Of a stretch of DNA of 64,000 nucleotides, positions 55,364 to 64,000 are shown one piece after another (positions within the stretch are counted from its first letter, which is position 1; each line of letters opens with the position of its first letter). The notes under the pieces were generated by a model that did not search any database, was not told the DNA's origin, and saw only the letters and a list, made by a program, of their open reading frames with translations. The position numbers and the translations under genes are program-made. This stretch comes from Halictus rubicundus (Eukaryota > Arthropoda > Insecta > Hymenoptera > Halictidae): the NCBI RefSeq assembly GCF_050948215.1, contig NC_135153.1, forward strand, positions 3,810,058 through 3,874,057. Direction: 5' to 3'.

Positions 55364-56598
55364 CAGGGTGTTTCACCTAACTCGAGCATCAGGAGCGTTC
55401 AGGAGGGCAAATATTATGATAGGCAAAAAAATTTGTTCAAGGTTATATTTTTTGAGATTTCAAGGTCATCGAAGTTTTTTTAAATTATTTGATATATTTT
55501 TATTATCGCTATATGCTAGCCGAGGTCAAGACGAATTCAACGACCTGTAATATTATAACCTTCGCGTGACCTTGAGTACGAGAAATTCATAAAAGTAGGA
55601 CACTTGATGTAAATAGTGAAATAACGATTACATGATCCCCCTAGGGTTTCAAGATATTTTCTTGAACCTTGATTAACGACTGTAAACACGCTCACAATAA
55701 ATTGTGAACACTGACATAAATTCTTCTCGTTTCGGTGACTCTAATCAGTACGTTTCAGAAATTCGTCGGGATTTATTCGATTGTGAAAGATAACGTTATT
55801 TGTCTGAAACGATGGTGTACAGTGTGCAGAAAAGATAAACATGTTTTTAGTTTATGGTGAGGCGAAAAATAACTCAGTACAAGCATCTCGACTGTACGCA
55901 GAAAAATACCCCGAGACAAACAAAGTTTTGAACGCATAGTTCAATTGTTTTGTAAAACAGGGAGTATTAAAACGCCGAACTTTGTATTGGCTCCAGTCAA
56001 TACTGATCTTACTACAAGTTGTCGAAAAATTGGACGTTCTTTAGGCATTTCCAAAGCAAGAGTGTGCTGAATATTACAATTTTATACATTTCATCCATAC
56101 CATATTTCCTTACATCAGGAGCTTCATGGACATTGCAGCAAATAAACAAAGAAATGAACATTTCTTTTATGACGTTCTCTTTACTGACGAAGCTACTTTT
56201 TCTACCCATGGACAACTGAACACACACAATATGCATTATTGATGCACTGAAAACCCGAAATGACTTCGACAAGTTGAACACCAGCGTCCATGGAGTGTAA
56301 ATGTATGGTGTGAAATCGTTGTTGATAACAAACTCAAGGTCACATGAAGGTCATAATATTAGAGGTCGTTGGATTTGTCTTGACCTCGGCTATCGTATAG
56401 CGATAATAGAAATATATCATTCCATTAAAAAAAAATTCGATGACCTTGAAATCTCAAAAAATATAACCTTGAACAAATTTTTTTGCTTATCATAATATTT
56501 GCCCCTCTGAACCAACTAATGTTTTCCTCTGACATTTTTTTTCTATCATAAAAAACAAGCGAGATATTTTAGATGCTCGAGTTAGGTGAAACACCCTG
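55364..56598 (+). mobile_element. IS630/Tc1-like element with dead transposase (E6)
   Basis: TA-flanked, 1235 bp. The left end CAGGGTGTTTCACCTAACTC and inverted right end match, and the arms carry gaggtcaagacgaattcaac against its inverted relative near 56370, so they are about 200 bp long. This is the most complete element of the CAGGGTGT group in the window. Confidence 0.9.
55811..56337 (+). pseudogene. Dead DUF4817/DDE transposase with all main blocks except the C-terminus
   Basis: One frame from 55811 reads EKINMFLVYGEAKNNSVQAS, then RLYAEKYPETNK, a DUF4817-type N-terminal helix-turn-helix. Downstream in the same frame come LFTDEATFSTHGQLNTHNMH (D of TDE is a catalytic residue), then NPK, a stop, LRQVEHQRPWSVNVWCEIV. 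This is the standard order in insect IS630-like transposases. At least four in-frame stops interrupt it, and the linker between the N-terminal and DDE parts is shortened. The FQQDGAPPH block is missing because the right arm begins first. The ancestor was presumably about 350 residues. Non-functional. The identification rests on motif order and on the surrounding inverted ends. Confidence 0.85.
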
Positions 56599-56599
56599 T

Positions 56600-57490
56600 A
56601 CAACAAGCGGAGACCCGGCCTCGTCGCGGCGGGACCGAGCTGCGCAGGTTAACCGGCAAGAAACATCGATCAAGATCCGGGGAAGCATAATCTAATCACC
56701 GGCGAGTATAATTCAATAACCCACACACAGGCGAATAAGAAAAGTTTCCTGGCAACCGATGGATCTTCGATAATACACGCGCACAGCAAAGCCGGGCCCG
56801 GCTGATCCGGCCCGCTCGGCGTGGCCAGTCACGGTTATCACTCAAGATACCCGTGTTCGAATCGACGCCATTAACGCGAACTGCTCGTTAAACTGGTTAA
56901 CATTAACAAGCTACAAAACTACTGTTCCACCGGCGTCAACCGTGTACTCCGCGGCTTCGAACGCGATCCTCGCGCGGAAAATTCCCCTGGATGCCCGTCT
57001 GGCAAAAACAAGGCAAACTAATTATCGCTAGAGACACAAGGACAGGGAGAGAGAGAGAGAGAGGCGCGCGTATGGTTGTTCGCTTTTTGTTCCTCCTCCT
57101 CCCTCGGGTGAAACTTGATTTAGTAAAATCACGCTAGGAAGGGGGAAGAAGAGGAACGAACGAGAGACACAGGAGGGGAGGGGGATGGAAAGAGGATGGA
57201 TCACCAGACGGTCTGATTGCTCTTCCCTTTCGCCGCGTGCACGCACGGACGCGCGCGTGTGGGCTCACCCTTCGTCCCGATCCCGGTCGCAGGAGGGTGC
57301 ACACGCGTCGCGATACACTTCCGCGATATTAAAGGAATTCCCGGCTGTTCCGAGCATTTCCTGCGAGGAGGAACCGCGAACAACTTACTCTCCATCGCCC
57401 TTTTCCTGCCATCGGTCTCTTCTCCCCTCACCCTCATTTTTCTCTCGACTCTCGATGCCCATTTTTCTGCGTCTCGCCGCTGGAGCTGTG
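56600..57490. other. No gene seen; GC-rich island
   Basis: CpG-rich, with a GA tract at 57048-57063 and G/A-rich DNA at 57120-57190. Overlapping frames of 72-117 codons are unrecognised. Confidence 0.4.
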
Positions 57491-57491
57491 A

Positions 57492-57540
57492 TTAGGTTGT
57501 CGCATATGAAATGTTCGCTTTTGCAACAGCGACGTTGAAG
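57492..57540 (+). mobile_element. Mariner-like left terminus
   Basis: TTAGGTTGTCGCATATGAAA then tgttcgcttttgcaacag, matching the terminus at 57795. The rest of the copy is unclear. Confidence 0.5.
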
Positions 57541-57849
57541 ATGGCATGGTGAACTGGCCCTGCCTCGAGACAGCTCTTCTTCTTTATTGCTACGTTCAAC
57601 GGGGCATCATCCTTTGGTCTATCTACAGTGACTTCCATTAACACTCTTAAAAAGACGATAACTTTTTTAGTAGCGGACCGCACGACTCGGATTTATTTCT
57701 TTTTTTTTTTTCGAGGAGTTGGAACAATTGGTTCACTACATTTTTAAAAAATGTAATTTGAATCTCGAGGAAGAGATTATTTTGCAATATCCTATTAGGT
57801 CGTTGCATATGAAAAGACCGATTTCAGAATGCAAATTTTATAAAGTGTT

Positions 57850-58109
57850 TTAACACATTGTTGACCGACAATTTTACGCAGAAGCTATCTCATGTCACCA
57901 GCTATTATTTCGTGATTGAACGTGGAAGTAAAACAATCTAAATAAACTTCAAGAAACTTTATTTAACTTTATTTATTTTTTTATCTGAAATGAAACTTTG
58001 GACATACCTAGAATATAACTTTCTATATTCTTTTTTGGAATGATATTGTCCCGACAACGTGTGAGCATGAAAACACGAGTTAACTCGTGACCAGTCAACA
58101 ATGTGTTAA
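57850..58109. mobile_element. piggyBac-like MITE nested in mariner-like element
   Basis: TTAA both sides, ends CACATTGTTGACCGACAATT and, inverted, CACATTGTTGACTGGTCACG. 252 bp. Confidence 0.85.
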
Positions 58110-58153
58110 TCAAGAAATACTATTATAGTCTACAGGTTTATTACGTATACCAT

Positions 58154-58386
58154 TTAACACTAGGTTTACGAAGCACTAAAAGTGAGTATTTTACGTTACT
58201 TTATAAAAATAAGAAGAGTACGTCCTTGTTTGTATCCAAGTTTTTAGCCATTTTTTAAATAATATGTACCTAAAGAGATAAATTTGTTGAGTAATTCCAC
58301 GTAGATGGATCTTCACAATGTCAATAATCATGAATTAAACATATTAGAACCCGCCATTTTGACGGGTCCCGTAAACCTAGTGTTAA
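58154..58386 (+). mobile_element. piggyBac-like MITE, CACTAGGTTTACG ends, nested in mariner-like element
   Basis: TTAA both sides, ends CACTAGGTTTACGAAGCAC and, inverted, CACTAGGTTTACGGGACCC. 225 bp. Same family as 10.28 and 61.31 kb. Confidence 0.85.
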
Positions 58387-58769
58387 AGGTACAAACCTAA
58401 TCTTTTAAGTCCTACCTTCAGTTTCTGTCAGCATATCCAACTTGACTTTTAAATGAAATTTATTTCAACATCTGTCAATGTGACCGACGTGTATTCTGTT
58501 TATATGAGCGAAAAAATAAACATATTGACCACAACATCATGCAATGGTTGGCCAAAATGTGGTAGTAAATAAACGCACTAGTAATAAACGCACTAGAAAA
58601 AGCTAAAAAATATAACAATATAACAACCAAACAATTGAATGTTTACATTAACAATTGAATATAACGATTACAATGATGCTTTGATCAATAAGTTTTATTT
58701 AGAGAAAATTATGTTTGTTTAAAGTTACTGTTACGAATCGGATGTTTCATATGCAACGACCTAATACAT

Positions 58770-59815
58770 TATTTTGCAATATTGTACGATCACATGGTTC
58801 ACTACATGATGTGAACGAAGATTTTGTAAAAATTGCAATCGGTCGGAGAAGTGCTGAGAAAATACTATCTGGAAAACGTGAGGTCAAATGAAAAAAATTG
58901 ATTCTATATTTTGCTGATTTATTTTCTCACGTAGAATCATCCTCTTCGCGTTTATACAATTTTGGGACACCCTGTAGAGTCATGGAATAAAATAGATTAC
59001 GAAACTTCAATGTCGTTTTTTAAGGGATCGGTTGACTTGGGACCCTTGGTTCCTCTGAGACTTTTGCAAAAAAAATGTTGACTTTCAAAAAGAAGGATCA
59101 AGGTCATTTTTTGAAAGATCTCCACCGATCCAGAGGTATAGAATCTCGCTAAGTATTCGTGACATAATTTCTATACACCCTGTACGTATCTCAGAACTTA
59201 CAAAGTTTAGTTTTCATGTGCTACTTATATGGGGTGTCCCATTCAAAGTTTCGTACGCAATTATTGCCCACACTATAACTCGTTGTAAAAATATTTCAAA
59301 TAAAACTTACTCTGCTTCTGGAGAGACATCTTCTGGTGGTCGTAAATCTTCTCCATAGCTCCTCTATTATCTAAATTTTGAACCTCACTAAATTACCTTG
59401 AATGACCTTGGAAGATGAAGATGTTACAGGTGAGAGAATTCGTTTCGGGATGCACGCTTACCTAAATAAAAATATATGGTTCCGTATAAAAAAAACCAGA
59501 GGTCACCTTGAAATCTCGGATGCACCTACAGAATATTTGCGACTGCCATAAGATGTTTCCCCCGAGGGTAAGGGTACAGGGTAAGTTTAATCTCAAAAAT
59601 TTTTTACGACGAGCTACAGTTTGAGAAACAATTGTTTGTGAAAAACTTCAAATGAGATACCAGTGCCAGTGATGGAGTTGGCCTACGATCGTTAGATTCT
59701 AATAGACATGAAGAGGGGCCTACAACGTAACAGCAGAAAAGGAGACATGTCTTGCTAGCCATCAATTCAGCATCCCAGAAACTGATGAAATCAAGGCTAC
59801 GATAAATAAACACCA
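58770..59815. other. Cluster of CAGGGTG-type ends, no gene
   Basis: Inverted ends gggacaccctg-TA near 58975 and acaccctg-TA near 59175, and a left end ggggtgtcccattcaaagtt at about 59229. An arm motif aggtcaccttgaaatctcgg sits at 59500. These look like pieces of two or three IS630-like MITEs. No pairing could be fixed. Confidence 0.45.
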
Positions 59816-59817
59816 AC

Positions 59818-59974
59818 CAGTGTTTACTCTGTATATGTCCCAAAAGCCTAGCCGATAAAAGTCCCAGAACTAACTACAAGAGTGTAAGATCGCAAGGATC
59901 AAAGAATAGTATCTCCTGGCCGATATATGTCCATGGCTAGACCCATGTTTTGGACATATATCGAGTAAAAACTG
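59818..59974 (-). mobile_element. Family B MITE
   Basis: CAGTGTTTACTCTGTATATG to tatcgagtaaaaactg, reverse orientation, with gcctagccgataaaagtccc and gtatctcctggccgatatat. The middle block is replaced by a short acaagagtgtaagatcg segment. Confidence 0.85.
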
Positions 59975-60171
59975 TATAGCGAACTGTTTATCGTGAACTA
60001 TCACCGAAGTTGAGAAGGATATATAAGGATAATTATAATAAGTACCCCAGTAACCAGAGGATGTACTCGGGTACTCGCAATACTCACCACCAAAACCGAT
60101 ACGTATATTAGGGGATGCGAATTCGAGATCACCGGTTCGGCCCGGGTCTGGAAAAATCGTACTGGATTGGT

Positions 60172-60334
60172 TTGGGATCCCGACAGTATCGCGCTACATA
60201 CGGATGCTCCAGGGTCTCGACGGTAGCATGCTACATACGAGTGCGCGGGATGCCGACAGTATCATGCTACACACGAATGCTCCAAAAGTTTCCTGCTACA
60301 TGCGAATACCTGGGATCTCGAGGTTGTGAGAGGC
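60172..60334 (+). repeat. Minisatellite, about 36-bp unit
   Basis: Four to five diverged units of the type gggatcccgacagtatc, then gctacatacgaatgctcc. The plus frame stays open through it (92 codons), but the repeated peptide is not conserved enough to support coding. Confidence 0.8.
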
Positions 60335-60680
60335 CTCTATTCGCGGATCACGTATATGACGTGATGAGCTTCATGCTCCTAGCGATTCCGTAATATGCAA
60401 CTATAATTTATACGTCGTCGCACAAAGTTAGAGGGCCGCTAAACCGTAGGGGTCAGTCGGGAATGGCTCACCTTTTTTTTTCGAAACGTTGGCATGTTGT
60501 AAATTTAATCTATGATAAAGTATTTTTCTAAACGCCGACAGACGCGAAATTGTCACATCAACATAAAATGAAATTGTAATTATTTGTTCACAAAAAAAGA
60601 TGTTGCGTCCTGTGCGTTATGCCATTTAACTCGGAACGACCTGAGACAACTTAAAACGGTCAAACGTTTAAGAATATCAA
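60335..60680. other. No gene seen
   Basis: Unique, mixed composition. Confidence 0.4.
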
Positions 60681-60684
60681 TATA

Positions 60685-60820
60685 CAGGGTGTCCAAAAAA
60701 ATGTATACACTGTGTAACGGGTCATAACTTTCTGATTTTCCTTTCTTTTCAGGGTGTAATTAATTGGACATAATGAGTGGACCAAGATTCAAATGTGTAT
60801 ACATTTTTTGGGACACCCTG
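60685..60820. mobile_element. 136-bp MITE, CAGGGTGTCC ends (E7)
   Basis: TA-flanked. The left end CAGGGTGTCCAAAAAAATGT and inverted right end CAGGGTGTCCCAAAAAATGT match for about 27 bases, through atacac. The interior is too short to code. Confidence 0.9.
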
Positions 60821-60822
60821 TA

Positions 60823-61308
60823 TTGTCCTCGGTTTATCAAGATTGTTAACAAAGAAAAGAAAGGCGTTGAAGTATCTAAAACATTCGTCCTGAATGACTC
60901 GGTTGCTATTGGCGATAGAAAAAATATGTCAGGCGAAGCTTGCTTGGTCTTGGGGGTGGCCTAATCTCGTGTTAATAGTTTGTCTTGTAGGTGGACGTGT
61001 TGAAGGCATGCGAAGGTCGTATTTCTCTATGTACTATCTAACAGGGCGTTTTAAGACGCGTAGACAGGCCAGGGACAGGTCAAGGTTAACCTTCAACGAC
61101 CTTGAATGACATTGGGTCCAAGGTTACTGTATAATTTATGGGTAAATGCACGCTCAGTCCTCTTCACCTAACTCAAATCATCGCAAACGTATCAGAAACG
61201 TCGGAAATCTCACGCACAATATTCAGTATATTTTTAACAATAACGTCCCCGACAAAATATCCAAAAATCTATGAAATCGGTCAGATGGACGTTCTACAAT
61301 TACAACTT
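60823..61308. other. No gene recognised
   Basis: Unique-looking sequence with a 71-codon plus frame. The segment aaggtcaaggttaaccttca near 61080 resembles IS630-type arm motifs. Confidence 0.35.
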
Positions 61309-61343
61309 TTAACACTAGGTTTACGGAATACCGAAAGAGATTA

Positions 61344-61560
61344 CAGTGTTTACTCGATATAAGTCCGTAATACGGGTCTAGCCAGGGACATATATCGGCC
61401 AGGAGATACTATGCTTTGATCCACGCCGAACATAGAAAAGTACAGCGAAGTTCTAGAGGTCTTGGTTCATGGCCCGTCACGGGGTATACCCCGTGGCAGT
61501 GGGAATATTTCTGGGACTTTTATGGGCTAGGCACTTGGGACATATATAGAGTAAACACTG
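61344..61560 (+). mobile_element. Family B MITE, full, nested
   Basis: CAGTGTTTACTCGATATAAG to gagtaaacactg. Contains ctttgatccacgccgaacat and cacggggtataccccgtgg. TA on both sides. The right TA is shared with the C copy that follows. Confidence 0.9.
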
Positions 61561-61562
61561 TA

Positions 61563-61878
61563 CAGTGAATTCCCGATATAAGTCACTTGCGCGGTTCTGG
61601 CGAGTGACATTTAGACGAATCTGTGGTTCTCGCCGAACGTTCATTTGAAATACACAGTGCACGCTGGGAACGTAAATGTCACTATCCGTCTATATGTCCT
61701 AAACCTGTGACATATAGGCGGATAGTGACAGCAAGGCTGAGAACATGTCTTTCTTTGATACAATGTTGCACGGCTCTCGAGTTTTCAGCCCCTCACGGGG
61801 TATACCCCGCGGTGGTATGGGTAGTTCCAGTGACCTATAAACGCGAGGCTTGCAGTGACTTATATTGAGAATTCACTA
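61563..61878 (+). mobile_element. Family C MITE, full, nested next to B
   Basis: CAGTGAATTCCCGATATAAG to attgagaattcacta. Hairpin of tcactatccgtctatatgtc at 61678-61728. Shared block cagcccctcacggggtatac, then cccgcggtgg. Confidence 0.9.
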
Positions 61879-62587
61879 TATGTACATAGCTTTATAAAGA
61901 TGACAAGAATGTATCTATTCTCAAGCCAAATTTTTAGCCTTTCTTTTTACAAAATAATACTCAAAGAAATAAATTTGTTGAATAATTTCCCATAAATGCA
62001 TCGTTGCAATCTCAATAGTAATCGTCAATTAACAATACTCCCGTGAACCCAGTGTTGCACAAACGTCGATCACGGTCTGAAACCAGCACAACACCGTTCA
62101 AAGCAATATGTTCAAAAAGTCATCAACATCGGCGATACATAGCACCCTTTTAGCATGTACATTCTTAAAAAGAAAAGAAAAACCGACAGCCATCCAAGGA
62201 AAAATGGTTGGAAACCGCGTGTCGAGACAAACCGTGTAAAGCGATCTCCACACCGGTTACGCGTGCAGTTACAAGACACCCCGTGCGCACGGTTGGTCGG
62301 CGTGCGAGAAAGGGGCTGCGAGGAAGACGGAAGAAGACGAAGACGGGAACTGGAGGCCACTGAAACCAGCTGCATTCCCGGCCATTAGAACTCCGCACGG
62401 TAGTGAAAATTTACTGTCGTAACCCAGTCCTAATGCACTGCAGCACCGCGCTCGCTGCTCGACGCCGCAGTTATGGACGTTCCGTTCGAGCTGTTTGAAA
62501 GTGGCTCCCTTGTGGAAGTGTTCTACACCGTTGCAGGATGGTCCTGGATGAACGCGAGTATGCGCGCGCGTGCTGGCACGGGCGCGG

Positions 62588-62589
62588 GC

Positions 62590-62625
<36 letters not shown>
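62588..62625. repeat. TG-rich alternating tract
   Basis: 38 alternating purine-pyrimidine bases, mostly (TG)n with one tata. Confidence 0.9.
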
Positions 62626-62837
62626 TCGGGTGCGAGAGCTTCTCGAAAGAGCCTCGTACAAGCGTAGGAGTGGCCGTGGTGGTGCAGCGAGACGAGACGA
62701 GGACCTTCGTTGCGCGCCTGTAGGTATCCGCCGCTCTCGGTGCCTCGAGTAGTTCTACCAAGAGCGGTGGTGTCATGCAGCAATGTTATCTGCCACCCCG
62801 CCTGACGAGACCGAGGGACCCCGAAACAGAGAACGAC

Positions 62838-62879
62838 GAAGACGAAGACGAAGACGAAGACGAAGACGAAGACGAAGAG
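62838..62879. repeat. (GAAGAC)7 hexamer repeat
   Basis: Seven near-perfect hexamers. Confidence 0.9.
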
Positions 62880-63520
62880 CCAACCGGCGGCGCGGCGGAA
62901 CCGGAGGAAGGAAGACGAAGACGCCGCCAATAGAGGAAGAACGACCGACGGAAAAGCCAGAGACAGACAGTGTCTGTGCCTCGAGGTAATGGCTTATAGC
63001 CAGGGCCGCACCGATCGTCGGAGACACACTCGATATCGTAGAACACCGGCCGCGATACATCGTCGCTTCCACTGACGAGTATCGAACGCCCGCCCCCTTT
63101 TATCGAGAACAGCCCCCCCCCCTCCCCGGACCCGTTCTTTGCTCTTCAGGAATTAAATACACCGAAGGGTTCAGGAAACACTGACAGGACCGGATTGTTC
63201 AGCGCTGATCGAAACGATACGAGGACTTAATGGAAAACATTCGAACGGCGCGGCGGATACGTCGACGGCGCACGCTGGTCTAAAACGCGAAATTTAGTGA
63301 CATTTTGGTATAACTTCTAAACTATTAAAGATATCGATGGCTGATATTTGGGCACTTTTTACTATTTTTTAAAATATATTTACAAGTTTAACAACTTTTA
63401 GAAACACATTCAGCTTAGCAAATATATTATTCCTCTAAATTTTTGAAAAATTACTATTTAAATAAAATTTGGTTTAAAGTGTTTTTTAGTCGTCAAAGAG
63501 TCCCGACGAAGAACCCGAGA

Positions 63521-63895
63521 ACCTATGCGCATAGCCACACGGGCGCGAGCGACTTTAAACAATAATAACTTGTGATATGGGACGAGATTGGAAATAATTC
63601 TTGCACGATTATATAGAAGAAAGTGTGCTGAACATATTCCATTTTGTAAAATTCCATGATCTCTTTCTGTCTTAGAAGATATACTGAACTAATGGACAAA
63701 GTATACTGAGGTATCCGAGTACCTATGCGCATAGCCACACAGGCGCGAGCGACTTTAAACAATAATAACTTGTGATATGGGACGAGATGGGAAATAATTC
63801 TTACATGATTGTGTGGAAGAAAGTATGCTGAAAATACTCCATTTTGTAAAATTCTATGATCTCGTATGATACAGAAGATATTCCTTGCGAGGTCT
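63521..63895 (+). repeat. Tandem duplication, 200-bp unit
   Basis: acctatgcgcatagccacac occurs at 63521 and exactly 200 bases later at 63721. The following 160 bases stay about 90 percent alike (aataataacttgtgatatgg, attttgtaaaatt(c)). Copy 2 loses similarity near 63885. Non-coding. Confidence 0.9.
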
Positions 63896-64000
63896 TAAGA
63901 ATTTTGAAAATTGTCTACATTGCATTTGGCATAACATGTTTAATACATCGTGAATAGTAATTTTTAATCGACAATGGTAATTTTCAGCTTAAAGATAAAC

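Larger units (their letters stand above)
57795..58764. mobile_element. Mariner-like element with two nested MITEs
   Basis: TA-flanked. Ends TTAGGTCGTTGCATATGAAA are perfect inverted repeats for 20 bases, then continue with partial matching. The 970 bp include two TTAA-type MITEs (57854-58105, 58158-58382), leaving about 485 bp of host element with no recognised transposase. Confidence 0.8.
61309..62058 (+). mobile_element. piggyBac-like MITE carrying B and C insertions
   Basis: TTAA, then CACTAGGTTTACGGAATACC on the left. Right end cgtgaacccagtg, then ttgc (decayed TTAA). Without the inserts it is about 210 bp and matches 58154-58386 (atttttagcc, aaagaaataaatttgttgaa). Confidence 0.8.
62060..63300. 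other. GC-rich island with simple repeats, no gene recognised
   Basis: Open frames up to 135 codons on the minus strand cross the TG and GAAGAC repeats and read as Thr-His, Phe-Val or Ser runs. No conserved domain seen. Confidence 0.4.

Noticed and set aside
56838..56870. ttcgaatc-type motif as a tRNA T-loop
   Set aside because: No matching acceptor, D-arm or anticodon arm around it. No tRNA cloverleaf was found anywhere in the window.
4438..61878. Regularly spaced short repeats as a possible CRISPR-like array
   Set aside because: The repeats are dispersed, inverted-ended, TA-flanked and in both orientations. They are transposons in a eukaryotic genome.
62269..63072. Thr-His repeat and Phe-Val repeat frames
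   Set aside because: Translations of the TG and GAAGAC simple repeats.

Overview
This window looks like a gene-poor stretch of an insect nuclear genome. The best guess is a hymenopteran, possibly a bee, but that is an inference from composition and transposon types, not a species match. AT-rich DNA alternates sharply with GC-rich, CpG-rich islands. Long dinucleotide and trinucleotide microsatellites are common. Almost all recognisable sequence is short DNA transposons. I see no confident host protein-coding gene, tRNA, rRNA, LTR element or LINE. Most open frames cross repeats or low-complexity DNA. Only the frames in four dead transposons (29.9-30.5, 37.2-37.6, 44.8-45.0 and 55.8-56.3 kb) match protein families I recognise.

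The dominant content is three related non-autonomous elements, named A, B and C here. They have CAGTG... inverted ends and insert at TA, and there are roughly 35 full or partial copies. A has ends CAGTGAATTCTCGATA and CAGTGATTTCTCTATA. B has CAGTGTTTACTCGATA at both ends. C has CAGTGAATTCCCGATA. All three share an internal block around GGCCCCTCACGGGG and GGGGTATACCCCGCGG. At least two copies (25.25 and 50.10 kb) are chimeras that change family at this block.

Other layers are: (1) CAGGGTGTCC-ended, TA-flanked elements (3.45, 6.95, 9.69, 29.85, 36.99, 55.36, 60.69 kb), three of which carry decayed IS630/Tc1-like transposase pieces with a DUF4817-like N-terminus or a DDE domain; (2) TTAA-flanked piggyBac-like MITEs (6.4, 10.3, 17.8, 18.3, 39.3, 57.9, 58.2, 61.3 kb); (3) mariner remnants (44.59 and 57.8 kb); (4) hAT-like ends (8.4, 17.4, 35.6, 40.4 kb); (5) smaller dispersed repeats D, G, K and M. 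Nesting is frequent and gives a relative order of insertion.

GC-rich islands lie near 0.3-1.2, 2.6-3.3, 5.3-6.1, 9.0-9.5, 16.1-17.7, 18.9-19.9, 23.1-23.8, 26.9-27.9, 32.4-33.1, 38.2-39.2, 40.4-41.6, 45.2-46.9, 48.5-50.0, 51.8-55.3, 56.6-57.5 and 62.1-63.3 kb. They are poor in transposons and hold microsatellites, palindromes and Z-DNA-prone tracts. They could be regulatory or intronic DNA of a gene outside the window. Repeat family letters are mine; coordinates come from reading by eye and may be off by a few bases.
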